This document shows positions 32,838 through 42,063 of a stretch of DNA of 45,000 bases, piece by piece. Made by a program: the position numbers and the translations under genes. How positions within the stretch are numbered: position 1 is the stretch's first letter; the number at the start of each line of letters is the position of its first letter. Source of the DNA: Cristatella mucedo. Lineage: Eukaryota; Bryozoa; Phylactolaemata; Cristatellidae. Location: NCBI GenBank assembly GCA_009760855.2, contig WPIO01000018.1:5185001-5230000 (forward strand), read 5' to 3'. The notes beneath the pieces are model-generated. The model had not been told where the DNA came from. It made no database searches and saw only the letters and a list, made by a program, of their open reading frames with translations.

Positions 32838-33222
32838 TTAATAATAATAATAATAATAATTCACTTGATAAAGCGCCCTCCGAGAACTCGATCTCTTTCT
32901 AGGCCCTTTACATTTGCTGCAAAGGGAAACACGATTGAATGGTGAGTAATAACATGCTTGATAGACAACATGAATAACATGGTTAGGAGTGACATGCACA
33001 GGGTCAGCATGCAAGTGTGGTTAGTGGCAGCATGCACAGTGTCAGCAAGCATAAGCACACGAAGGACGAAACGCAGGGACCCACTAAATGCGGTCCCAAA
33101 TAGGTATGTTTTCAAGTTCTTTTTAAATGTGGTCAAGTCAATGTTCTGACGCAAGTCGAGTGTGAGTTCCAGGCTTTGGGAGCATACGAACTAAATGCAC
33201 GGTCTCCAAAGGATTTGAGGCT
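32838..33222 (-). mobile_element. LINE 3' end copy
   Basis: From the left: (AAT)n, TTCACTTGATAAAGCGCCCT, the hairpin tail, the full 3' UTR with AACATGCTTGATAGACAACA and GTGTCAGCAAGCATAAGCAC, and the last RT codons up to CACGGTCTCCAAAGGATTTG. It provides an uninterrupted reference for the 3' UTR segment that is split at 37021/38248. Confidence 0.9.
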
Positions 33223-33299
33223 ACGAATTGCTGCACGTTCCTCAGCACGGGAGGGCCGCATGCGTCCGAGGAGCTATAATGTGCAACTGCTCAATCGTC

Positions 33300-33730
33300 C
33301 CTCAGGACCTTCAGTTCGTACACGCCGACCGTCTCGAACTCACTTCCGGCTTCAGTCGCCATCTGTAGTAACGCAATAAGTTTGCACCTTTGAAGTCTGA
33401 GCTAAAGACGCATCCGTCCGCTGAACTTTGCCCCGTGCCCCAGTGAATTTGTCTATTTTTCCATTTGCTTTGGTTGGGCGCACCTTCGCACGATTTGGTG
33501 CACGCTATTAGCCAGTGATCGTACTGACCGGTAGGTGGCGCAGAGTTTCTTCTTTCGCCCCTTTTTCTCGCTGTCTGAGCCCGATTCTTGGGCATGCTTG
33601 GGCATGCCTGTTGTCTCGCGCAATACCGAGCGTGCCATTAATCTTGGCTATTGGCTCTCGTGTAGCGAGTCGTAATGCGCAAAGATAGAGATTTAGTTCT
33701 CGTAGCGTGCAATACAAATCTACTGATTAC
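33300..33730 (+). mobile_element. old LINE RT end and tail
   Basis: Reads FSSYTP...NSLPASVA-like at 33318-33365, then a decayed 3' UTR with GGGCATGCTTGGGCATGCC, and the older tail type GCGCAAAGATAGAGATTTAG, TTCTCGTAGCGTGC and AATACAAATCTA. Confidence 0.55.
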
Positions 33731-34024
33731 AGCGAGAAAGTCTACTCGTCCTTCCCTCCGTCATGCGGCAAGATGACGATCAATTCTTCCGGGAGTGACG
33801 TGTACTAGATGTTAAGTTGTACTTTTACTCAGCGAAGCGAGTCCACAGGCAGAGAGCTCTAGTTAGCTCTTATTAGCTTATTATTATTATACAGATTATA
33901 CAGCTTTCTGTTACGTCCAATCCATGCGGCTTCGACAAATCCGCTTCCTAATTAATGCAACTCATAAATCGCTAGTAATCTTAAGCAACTGTCATAACCT
34001 TTCCGATATACAACAAGAATAGTA

Positions 34025-34090
34025 ATAGTAATACATTTGATATAGCGACTTCGGAAGACCCAATCTCTTCCTAGGCGCTTTACATTTGAA
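34025..34090 (-). mobile_element. LINE 3' tail fragment
   Basis: ATACATTTGATATAGCGACT, then AATCTCTTCCTAGGCGCTTT and ACATTTG. Only the extreme 3' end is present. AT-rich low-complexity sequence (to about 34240) follows. Confidence 0.75.
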
Positions 34091-34240
34091 TGCTAATTGT
34101 TAGTAATTATAATTATATAGTAATAATTATAATAATTACAATTTAATGTAATAACAACAACAATAATAATTATAATGATAACTAAATAAAACTATAATAA
34201 TAATAACTAATAACTAATAATAACTAGGCTAATTATAATA

Positions 34241-35590
34241 GTTACACTTACCAAGCTTCGAGCGTTCAGAAAATTGCATGTAACGGGTTGGATTACTGGA
34301 AATACTCCTCCCACATTATCGGGAGGAAGCTTCAGCCATTGGTGAACGTGTACGATCTATACATTAAGTACCAATCTGAAGTAGACAGGTAAATCAATGG
34401 CTGGCGTTTGCTTGAATCGCTTCGCGTTCGCGGAGACACTGTAGCGGCCGTCGGCTTCGGCTTATTCATAACGACCGATGAGTGAGCCGGAATGTCTCTC
34501 GTCGGCGCCAGTGGTCATTCCGCCATTACTAGTAGAGTTCGCATAATTATTGCGTAATTATTGTGTAATTGCAAATGAGCTGACACAATCACTCGTAGCT
34601 TCGCAGCTCAGGCATTTTAAGATGGTGGACGGATGGCATTCGGCACGATGGCATTAGAGATACAAATTTGCACAGTAGTTCATTTTTATTGGGCCCTAAG
34701 AGACTAGAGTCTCTATCCAGACACTTCCCACGTGTGCCGCAGGGGTTGAGAACGCGACCTCAGTCATCAAAGGCGTACACCTAAACCTCGGGATCGTTAA
34801 AAGCTAGCAAGGTCAGCCTTCGTTTTCGATAAAAAAATTTCTGCTTTCGTATTGTTGGGTTCCGATTGAGAGACAACGCAGATGAAGCCAACAGGAGTGG
34901 TCATTTACAGACAGGCAGACGCGGAATGAGATTGAAAAGGAACCTAAAGAGCGTCGCAGAGAGAGAGAGAGAGAGTTCAAATTTTAGCTTTCACCGTCGC
35001 AAATCGAAATCCAGAGATTTTTTCAAAAGTTCTTTCGCTAGTTTACGACTCCATTGCCGAGGAAGCAGATGTGGCACACTGGTATTAACTTTAAAATGTT
35101 GCCTAAAGATCTTGGCATCCAGCTTTGAGCTCGTGTTTAGCCCAGCCATGCATCAAACTGCGTCAATATAAGCATTATCTTTCAATAAGTGCTCAAGTTC
35201 CTCGCTACCATCCCATGACTGACCGAGGCCACATGCAGCGGTCCTGTAACTAGCGCTCTCTGTTGACGATCCACCTTTTTCACAAGAGCTAAGTGGCGAA
35301 TACTATGGGGATCGTCAGTCCACAATATCTCAACGAATCGTGGAAATCGGATTTCTACTATTGGCGATCGGTGTGACAGAGTCCAAGGCGAGTAGGCTAA
35401 AATCTTTGCAGTGAGTGTGGACAATCCCAAACTCTCTGCAGCGTGTGGAAGAACTCACTCTCACTCCGAAACGAGTGAAAAACCCCCACCTCTCCGCAGT
35501 GAGGGGAGATCACCTCAAACCAATAGGTCTGCCGCCACCGCCGCTGCATACGTCCAGCGGAACTTCCGACCAGTCGGGCTCGCTCCCGAG
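34241..35590. other. no supported gene
   Basis: Unique-looking sequence. A short GA run lies at about 34960 and a possible strongly decayed SINE at about 34665-34810 (GGGGTTGAGAACGCGACCTC). No exon or RNA gene was recognised. Confidence 0.5.
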
Positions 35591-35592
35591 CA

Positions 35593-36020
35593 TCCATATC
35601 CATTCATCCATCCATCCATCCATCCATCCATATCCGTCCATCCATATCCATCCATCCATATCCGTCCATCCATATCCATCCATCCATATCCATCCATCCA
35701 TATCCATCCATATCCATTCATCCATATCCATTCATCCATATCCATCCATCCATCCATCCATCCATCCATCCATATCCATCCATCCATCCATCCATCCATC
35801 CATCCATCCATCCATCCATCCATCCATCCATCCATCCATCCATCCATATCCATCCATCCATCCACCCATCCATCCACCCATCGATCCATCCATCGATCCA
35901 TCCGTCCATCCATCCGTCCGTCCGTCCGTCCGTCCATCCATCCATCCATATCCATCCGTCCGTCCGTCCGTCCATCCGTCCGTCAGTCCGTCCGTCCGTC
36001 AGTCCGTCCATCCATATCCA
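35593..36020 (+). repeat. (TCCA)n/(TCCG)n satellite-like array
   Basis: About 430 bp of CCAT repeats, interspersed at the left with CATATCCA or CATATCCG units and at the right with runs of CCGT. Open frames on both strands (PSIH and MDGW repeats) are artefacts. Confidence 0.97.
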
Positions 36021-36163
36021 GAGTGTCTCGCTAGCTGCCTGCCAGAAACTAGGTACCGGGCCGCGAAGAAGAGCCCGCGAGACTTGCGGTACTCGCCGGC
36101 AGCGCGACCCTGGTGCTTAGACTGCACGCAATCGCCCGCCGAGACTGCCAGACGGCAACCGGT

Positions 36164-36199
36164 GTTTGCCCATAACTAACTTGTTAGTTATGGGCAAAC
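36164..36199. repeat. 17-bp perfect palindrome at LINE 5' junction
   Basis: Arms GTTTGCCCATAACTAAC (36164-36180) and its exact complement (36183-36199) flank TT. The right arm is the beginning of the + strand LINE copy (VMGKP codons region). The left arm is the same LINE sequence inverted. Confidence 0.95.
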
Positions 36200-37021
36200 C
36201 CAGCGTGATTCAGAAATTGGAAAGGCTAATGCTCAAAATTGGCTCTGCCAGCATATCTCCAGTTGAATCAGCTCGAAATCTAGGTGTCATGTTCCAAAGT
36301 GACCTCTCGTTAGACGACCACATCAGCTCCACAATCATGTCTGCATACTTTCAGATACATAACATTGCTAAAATTTGGGCTTGTTTAGATAAGGATACCA
36401 CGTCTAAGTTGGTCCATGCATTTGTGACATCCCGTCTTGACTTCTGTAACTCACTGCTTGCTGGCCTACCGGCATGTGCAATCAGGCGATTACAGCTGGT
36501 GCAAAACTATGCAGCCAGGCTTGTCCGTCGTGAGCGTCGCAGTTGCCACATCACACCACTTCTCGCCGACCTGCACTGGCTCCAAAGTCAAGCAACGGAT
36601 TGACTTCAAGGTTTTGTCGCTCACTTTTAGGTCACTTCATTCTTTGGCTCCAGCCTATCTCTCAGATCTACTCCCCCCACCAGGCCAAGCATCGTACCAC
36701 CCGCTTTTCGGAATCCAACCGTTTACCAATACCTCGTACAAACCTCAAATCCTTTGGAGACCGCACATTTAGTTCGCGTGCTCCCGAAGCCTGGAACTCC
36801 CTCCCGACTTGCGTCATAACATCCCTTGACTTGACCACATTTAAGTAAGAACGTGAAACACCCCTTATTTAGGACAGCATTTAGTGGGTCCCTGTGATTC
36901 GTCCTGAATGTGCTTATGTATGCTGACACTGTGCATGCTGCCACTAACCATATTTGCATGCTGACCCTGTGCATGTCACCCCTAACCATGTTATTCATGT
37001 CGTTTATCAAGCATGATATTA
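36183..37021 (+). mobile_element. LINE copy (RT C-terminus + 3' UTR), left part of split element
   Basis: The frame reads LVMGKPSVIQKLERLMLKIG, SARNLGVMF, SRLDFCNSLLAGLPACAI, QLVQNYAARLV and HITPLLADLHW. A frameshift near 36590 moves it to the frame coding VKQRIDFKVLSLTF. The C-terminal block (APEAWNSLPTC) and the 3' UTR (GTGGGTCCCTGTGATTCGTC, CATGCTGACACTG) follow. At 37021 the 3' UTR is broken by another LINE on the opposite strand and resumes at 38248. Confidence 0.9.
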
Positions 37022-38247
37022 ATAATATTAATAATGATGCACTTGATAAAGCGCCCTCAGAGAACTTAATCTCTCTCTAGGCGCTGTACATTTGTGCAAA
37101 AGGAAATGCAATTGAAAGGTGAGTAAAATCATGCTTGATAAACAAAAAATGAATAACATGGTTAGGGGTGACATGCGCATGGTCAGCATGCAAATGTGGT
37201 TAGTGGCAGTATGCACAGTGTCAGCATGCATAAGCATATGAAGGACGAATCACAGGGACAGGGAAGTTCTCTTGGTCTAGTGTCGATTTCTTGAGAAGTG
37301 GCGTGACTACAGCTTTTTTGAAAGGTGCTGGGACATGACCTGATGCTAATGACATTTTAATGATGTTAGCTATGCATGGCAGCAGCAGATCAACGCAACG
37401 TAGGAGCAGGACAGTGGGAATAGGGTCCAGAGGACTTGTTGTCTTCTTTGATTGAGATACGAACTTCAGGACTAGATCACTAGTGACCTGCTTAAATGTA
37501 GACATTGAGGTGCAGCCAGGAATCGGGGAACAGCATTCTAGGTGGGATGTTGTCATCGAAGGGATGGATTCCCTGATCTTGCCTATCTTCTGCACAAAGA
37601 ACCGAGAGAAGCGATCGGCTAGATCATCACAAGGATCATCAGGTAAGGAGCTAACCTTGGAGCGGTTGAGGAGATGGTTTATCGTCGACATCATCATTTT
37701 TGGATTGTGCATCCGTGATTCAACAATGTTTCTATAGAAGCTAGACTTGGCCTTTGCTAGGATCGATTGGTACGATCTACAGTAGCCTTCATATGCCTGT
37801 CGATGGATAGTCAGTCCAGATCTTTTGTATGCTTTTTCAAGCTTTCGCTTAGTAGACCTGGCTAGTTTAATGTCTGTGGTAAACCGTAGGCTGTCTGGGC
37901 GGGGGGGGGGGCGCACAGTGCGCTTTGTCAGAGGTGCAAACTCGTCGAGCGTGTCAGCTAGTGTCGTGTTGTAGCTATCTACCAATGATGACAGATCGGA
38001 GGGAGGACTGAGCAGCAGAGGTGAAGCAGATATTCTCGCACGGACAGCATCGATGTCAAGGGTCTTGAGGTTTCGCGATTCACAGGTTATTTTAGAGGAG
38101 GAGGTGGGCACAAACTGTAAATTGAATGAGATCTGCATGTGGTCAGATAAGTAGGATTTGGTGATAAATGGTGGTGACAAAGTGCAGTTGTATGAGAAAA
38201 TCTGGTCGAGTGTGTGACCCTTGATGTGAGTAGGGCCATGCACATGC
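37022..38247 (-). mobile_element. nested, internally deleted LINE (APE end + RT start + 3' UTR)
   Basis: The minus strand is open from 38247 to about 37262. It reads the C-terminal end of an APE-type endonuclease (GHTLDQIFSYN, YLSDHMQISF), a charged linker (KLARSTKRKLEKAYKRSG, AKSSFYRNIVESRMHNPK) and the start of the RT domain (SPLDPIPTVLL, FKKAVVTPLLKKSTLDQENF). The frame then jumps directly into the 3' UTR near 37258, at a CAGGGACAGGGA direct repeat, so the whole RT core is deleted. The hairpin tail and AT-rich 3' end run to 37022. The 6-bp sequence ATATTA flanks it on both sides (37016-37021 and 38248-38253). Confidence 0.9.
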
Positions 38248-38362
38248 ATATTACTCACCATTCAATCGCGTTCCCCTTTGCAGCAAATGTAAAGCGCCTA
38301 GAAAGAGATTGAGTTCTCCGAGGGCGCTTTATCAAGTGCATTGTTATTATTATTATTATAAC
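38248..38362 (+). mobile_element. LINE copy, right part of split element
   Basis: Continuation of 36183-37021. It starts ATATTACTCACCATTCAATC, goes on with CCCTTTGCAGCAAATGTAAA and the hairpin tail (GCGCCTAGAAAGAGATTGAG, TTCTCCGAGGGCGCTTTATC), and ends in (ATT)n. Joined to the left part over the shared ATATTA it matches the uninterrupted 3' UTR at 32838-33222 (minus strand). Confidence 0.9.
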
Positions 38363-38992
38363 CGGTGTCGCTTAATCCTTATTTTTTCCGTATCTGCAGT
38401 TTTGCCTGCAGTACACAAGTAAAATAGACGTTTTGCAAGTAAAAGACGGATTGGCTCCAGTAAAGTGGGAGTAGTTAGGAAGAAGTACGTCTAGTCTCGC
38501 TTTCTTAGGCGTTGTGGATAGGAAAGCTGGCCTGGAGGATCGTCTTAATTTCCAACAACTACATAGACACGCCGCAATGAAGGTCAAGTTAGGTTGAATG
38601 ACTTTAGCAAGTTATTGGTATCCGGGCCAGGTTGTACAACAATTACTTGTTGGTAAACGCGATAGTAATATGGCCGCTGAATTTACCCGATTTGCTGTGC
38701 CCTCCACCAATCCATACCAACGGTCCCGGAGCCAACTGGTACTTGCTATTAATAATGATATTTCTATTTTTCCGATCTATTGAGGGCCTAGACCACCATA
38801 TAAACGTCTTCCTATACAATGCATACTTGATTGTCATCAAAATTGGCGTCAGAGTTTGTCGGTAAGCACTACTTCGAGCATACAACAACCGACTATATTT
38901 TTCTGAGTTAGAGTTTCTTTGCTAATTATTTCGGTTCTGGCGTCTGACATCATTGTTCACCGAATTTTTCTTGAGCAATTATCATGCCGTCA
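38363..38992. other. no supported feature
   Basis: Unique-looking sequence. Open frames of 60-80 codons are present on both strands without recognisable domains. Confidence 0.5.
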
Positions 38993-39135
38993 AGCTGGTT
39001 TGGTCTAGCGGTTAATGTGCTCGCCCCGACCAAATTCTTACTGAGGTCGTGGGCTCGAGTCCCGAGGCATATGTGAAGCGCCTGAATAGAGATTAAGTTC
39101 TCTTAGGACGCTATATAAATGAATTATATTTAATT
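38993..39135 (+). mobile_element. SINE-A copy (best preserved)
   Basis: tRNA-like head with TGGTCTAGCGGTTAATGTGC (A box) and GTCGTGGGCTCGAGTCCCG (B box). It is joined to GAAGCGCCTGAATAGAGATT, AAGTTCTCTTAGGACGC and TATATAAATGAATTATATTT. The tail has the same stem sequences as the LINE 3' end. Confidence 0.88.
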
Positions 39136-39659
39136 ATATTTATCTCGCCTGAGCATCACTGGCATTGAGCTAACGCGGCCCAGATCCTACCGTAGTGCGA
39201 TATTTCAGAGCATAGATATCATCTACCATTGATCATTTAGCCTCAAGTATGGAGGGAACTTCTCAGAAGCTTCTTTACATTTATAATCTCCCTCTCGTCG
39301 ATGCAACCGTCAAGCGCAATCATGTCTTACATTTGTGTGCACATAAATTACAGCAATCGCCTGCAATTTTATCCGTCCTTGCCTTCCAGCTCCTTGCCTT
39401 CCTTCCTTCCTTACCTTCCTTCCTTGCCTTCCAGCGTCTTTGCCTTCCAGCACCTCAAACTCTGCTCAAAACCTCAAAATCTCCAGCACGTCAAACTCGC
39501 CTGCACCTCTACCTTTTCAGCACCTCAAAATCTCCAGCACCCCAAGCTCCCTTTCTTTCTTTAACTCCCTTCTTATCGCCCAAATTTACATTTGAACAGC
39601 AGCAAAAGTTTCAAATTAAATGACGATACGACAAGCTATAAGTTTTGAGAGAAAATCTT
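39136..39659. other. no supported gene
   Basis: Contains a CCTT-rich patch (39395-39435) and an imperfect repeat of CTCCAGCACSYCAARCTC-like units (about 39425-39550). The 124-codon + frame across it is compositional. Confidence 0.5.
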
Positions 39660-40120
39660 AGAGTCACTTCGATATTAGATCGCCTGACCCTCGACTCGAC
39701 CCTGGACCCCGGGAGCCATCGAAGGGTGCTCGGCTCGAACAGCATATATATTTCGTAGCCTCTGCACAGAATCTGGGTATTCGGCTACAGCAATACTTTT
39801 TCCTAGGTTGCTACATCAGCTTAGCAGTAAAATCTGCCTACGTTCAGCTACTTAACGATGCAAAATCTTCGCTTGCCAAGATGAGAGTAATGCGGTCAAA
39901 GCTTTCCGTACACTTGTGAAATACCCGCCGTCTAGAATTTCGTTACTCACTACTCGCAGGTCATCCACTCTGTGCAGTACAAAACAGCTACAGTTGATGC
40001 AAAACTCTGCCGCAAAGCTTTTCTGCCGCGAGCGTCGTCACTGTTCTGACATCACGTTGCTCAGCTGATCACAGTGCTACGACATCACATCGCACCATTA
40101 TCAGCAACCTTCGCCGGTTC

Positions 40121-40941
40121 GGTTGTAGGACATTTCCCCCTTGGACGTTCCCCCCGGACATTTTTCCCCTGGTGAACCCTAGGACATTCCCCCTATTTTG
40201 ATGAATTTAGAACTAAGAATAGAGTTTAATTATAATTTTTTTGATGAACGTATAACTAAAAATACACATGCACACACACACACACACATATATATATACA
40301 TGATCAAATGAAGTTCACGCTCTATTAAAATAAAATCAACTCAGTATAATTAGAAGAATGGATAGATTGGAAGGATAGTTTCTAATAAAGCGAGCGGCGG
40401 CGGTTGCAGCGGCTACTGCAGCGGCGAGCTATACAGTTTGGTCCCGCGGGAGTTCGGTCCCGCTCGACGCCGCCACACATTCGTTCGAACCCGTCAAAGC
40501 GGGTACACACTACGGTGTGCCGCGCTCCTGCAAATGAGCGCTAAATCTCAAAGGTCTACTGAGTATACCACGATCTCAAGAGATCTAGTTACGCCCTAAT
40601 ATGCACTAATTAAAGCTCGGAGTACGAGCAAGGGTGGATTTAGGCGGCGGAGGCGCCGCCCGCCCTAAACCCTAAATCCTAAACACTAAAACCACAAATA
40701 CTAAACCCTAAACCCTAAATTCTAAACCCAAAACCACAAACCCTAAAAACCCTAAAAACCCTAAACCCTAAATTCTAAACCCTAAACTCTAAACCCTAAA
40801 TTCTAAACTCTGAACCCTAAAAACCATAAATTCCAAGCCCTAAACTCTAAAAGCCCTAAGCCCTAAAACCTAAACCCTAAACCGTATACCGTGGAAATGT
40901 CCTACCCCAAGGGGGACGTCCAGGGGGAAACGTCCGTACCC
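40121..40941 (+). mobile_element. non-autonomous DNA transposon with 9-bp TSD
   Basis: The element is bounded by the 9-bp direct repeat CGCCGGTTC (40112-40120 and 40942-40950). Its ends are inverted relative to each other: left GGTTGTAGGACATTTCCCCC, right end read in reverse GGGGTACGGACGTTTCCCCC. Additional GGACRTTYCCCCC-like units follow inward at both ends. The interior has no coding frame. It holds AT-rich DNA, a short CA/TA run (40267-40298), GC-rich sequence and a CCCTAAA array. A 9-bp target duplication with long G-rich inverted ends is typical of Mutator-like elements, but the superfamily is an inference. Confidence 0.8.
40663..40888 (+). repeat. degenerate (CCCTAAA)n array
   Basis: About 225 bp dominated by the heptamer CCCTAAA with variants (TCCTAAA, ATTCTAAA, CCCTAAAA, CCATAAA). 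This is the complement of the plant-type telomere repeat TTTAGGG and not the animal TTAGGG. It lies inside the DNA transposon at 40121-40941. Confidence 0.95.
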
Positions 40942-41497
40942 CGCCGGTTCACCATCGAGCAGCCACATTACCGACATCGAGGTCAAGGTCACTCTTCGAT
41001 CCCATGATGCTCTCGCTCTGTCATATCGATCGGAAATACGCACCGTCCTGGGTTTCCAGTAGAAGGCGCTAGCTCCTCTGACGTTTCCGGTCGCTTAGTG
41101 GTGCACGTAACCAAACTCGAACCCATCGAATTCAACTCGTGTGCGCCCAACGCTCGGGGACTCACTACCGAGTCACACGCCCTTGCTGACTTGACATCAT
41201 TCAAAAGAACGCTAAATACTCCTACTTTTCTCGCAGCATTTCCATTTTGTCCACGCGAATTGTTCTTTATTTGCTTAGTGTGGGCTGATGTTTGGGCATG
41301 CTATCGCTAATCACTTGACACGAATTCATGCCAGCGTATGAAAAGTGCCCGGTAAATGAAACTTCGTTCTTTTAGGGCGCTATGCGAATTTTGTATTCGT
41401 ATTACTAGTGTAATCGCACTCTAAGGCTCTGGAATGCTTTCGGCAAAGTAGAGAGCCTGGGCGATTCACGATTGCACAGTGTTCCCTCAACGCCTAG

Positions 41498-42063
41498 GAG
41501 AATACGAAGAGTCCAAGCGGTACGAAATGTTCCGTCGCTATCGTCACCTGAAGGGCACGATCAAGCGAACAGTCATGTACGTTCGCCTCGGCACGGCACC
41601 GGACGAAGTGTCCGGCGGACTCGGTCTGGGCCAGCTGGTGCTACTCTCCTCAAAGGCACCGGCAAAGGGTGACTGCATCGGACGAGCGACGCTTGCGCCC
41701 GACGCCGCCGCTTCGCTTCGAGATTGCTCTTTCCGAAGCAGTGGATTCGGCCGCAGCCCCGAGCGCACTCCTCTGTCCGAGCGCATGCGCGGCGGCGTGC
41801 TTTCCCGCTCGCTCGAGCGCACGCATCCGAATCTCTCTGTCCGCGCAGGAGCGTCGTCGGCGGCGGCGGCGGGAGCGTCAGAGACGCCTCGAGGCTCACA
41901 GCTTCCCGAGAGGCTGAAGGAGCTGCGGCAGCGGGCGGCGAGTCTTCGCAGCTCGATCGAGACCATGGAGCGAATGTACGAAGCCTCGAAGCAGTACATG
42001 TCGCTGCAGCGCTACGGTCTGCTGAAGGCCATGATCAAGCGAGCCATCAGAGACAGCCAGTAG
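41498..42063 (+). CDS. unidentified coiled-coil protein, C-terminal coding exon(s)
   Basis: This is a + strand frame ending at TAG (42061-42063). The likely acceptor is TTCCCTCAACGCCTAG at 41497, entering in phase 1. The N-terminal part reads EYEESKRYEMFRRYRHLKGT then IKRTV, and the C-terminal part ERLKELRQRAASLRSSIETM then ERMYEASKQYMSLQRYGLLK and AMIKRAIRDSQ. Two similar charged helices are thus separated by a low-complexity Ser/Ala/Arg region. A GTGACT donor at 41669 and a CTCTCTGTCCGCGCAG acceptor ending at 41848 would remove exactly 180 nt in phase 1 and keep the frame, so this may be two exons. I do not recognise the family. The general helix pattern recalls C-termini of signalling scaffold proteins, but no assignment is made. 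Upstream exons were not found. Confidence 0.6.

Larger units (their letters stand above)
39660..41400 (+). mobile_element. old LINE RT copy split by a DNA transposon
   Basis: With frameshifts, the left part reads an RT C-terminal region: SAQNLGI, then YISLAVKSAYVQLLNDAK, LQLMQNSAAKLFCRERRHC. It continues to ISNLRRF at 40120, and the right part resumes with TIEQPHYR. This is the LADLHWL|PVKQRIDF position of the intact copy. Further right are YRSEIRTVL-like and SCAPNARGLTTES-like remnants of the C-terminus, the 3' UTR, and the old tail (GTGCCCGGTAAATGAAACTT, TTTTAGGGCGCTATGCG). Confidence 0.75.

Noticed and set aside
34665-34810. Possible sixth SINE-B or fifth SINE-A copy
   Set aside because: Only a GTTGAGAACGCGACCTC-like word recalls the B-box region; body and tail cannot be aligned.
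35411-36179. Open frames of up to 254 codons on both strands (PSIH and MDGW repeats)
   Set aside because: Products of the TCCA array; no non-repetitive coding sequence.
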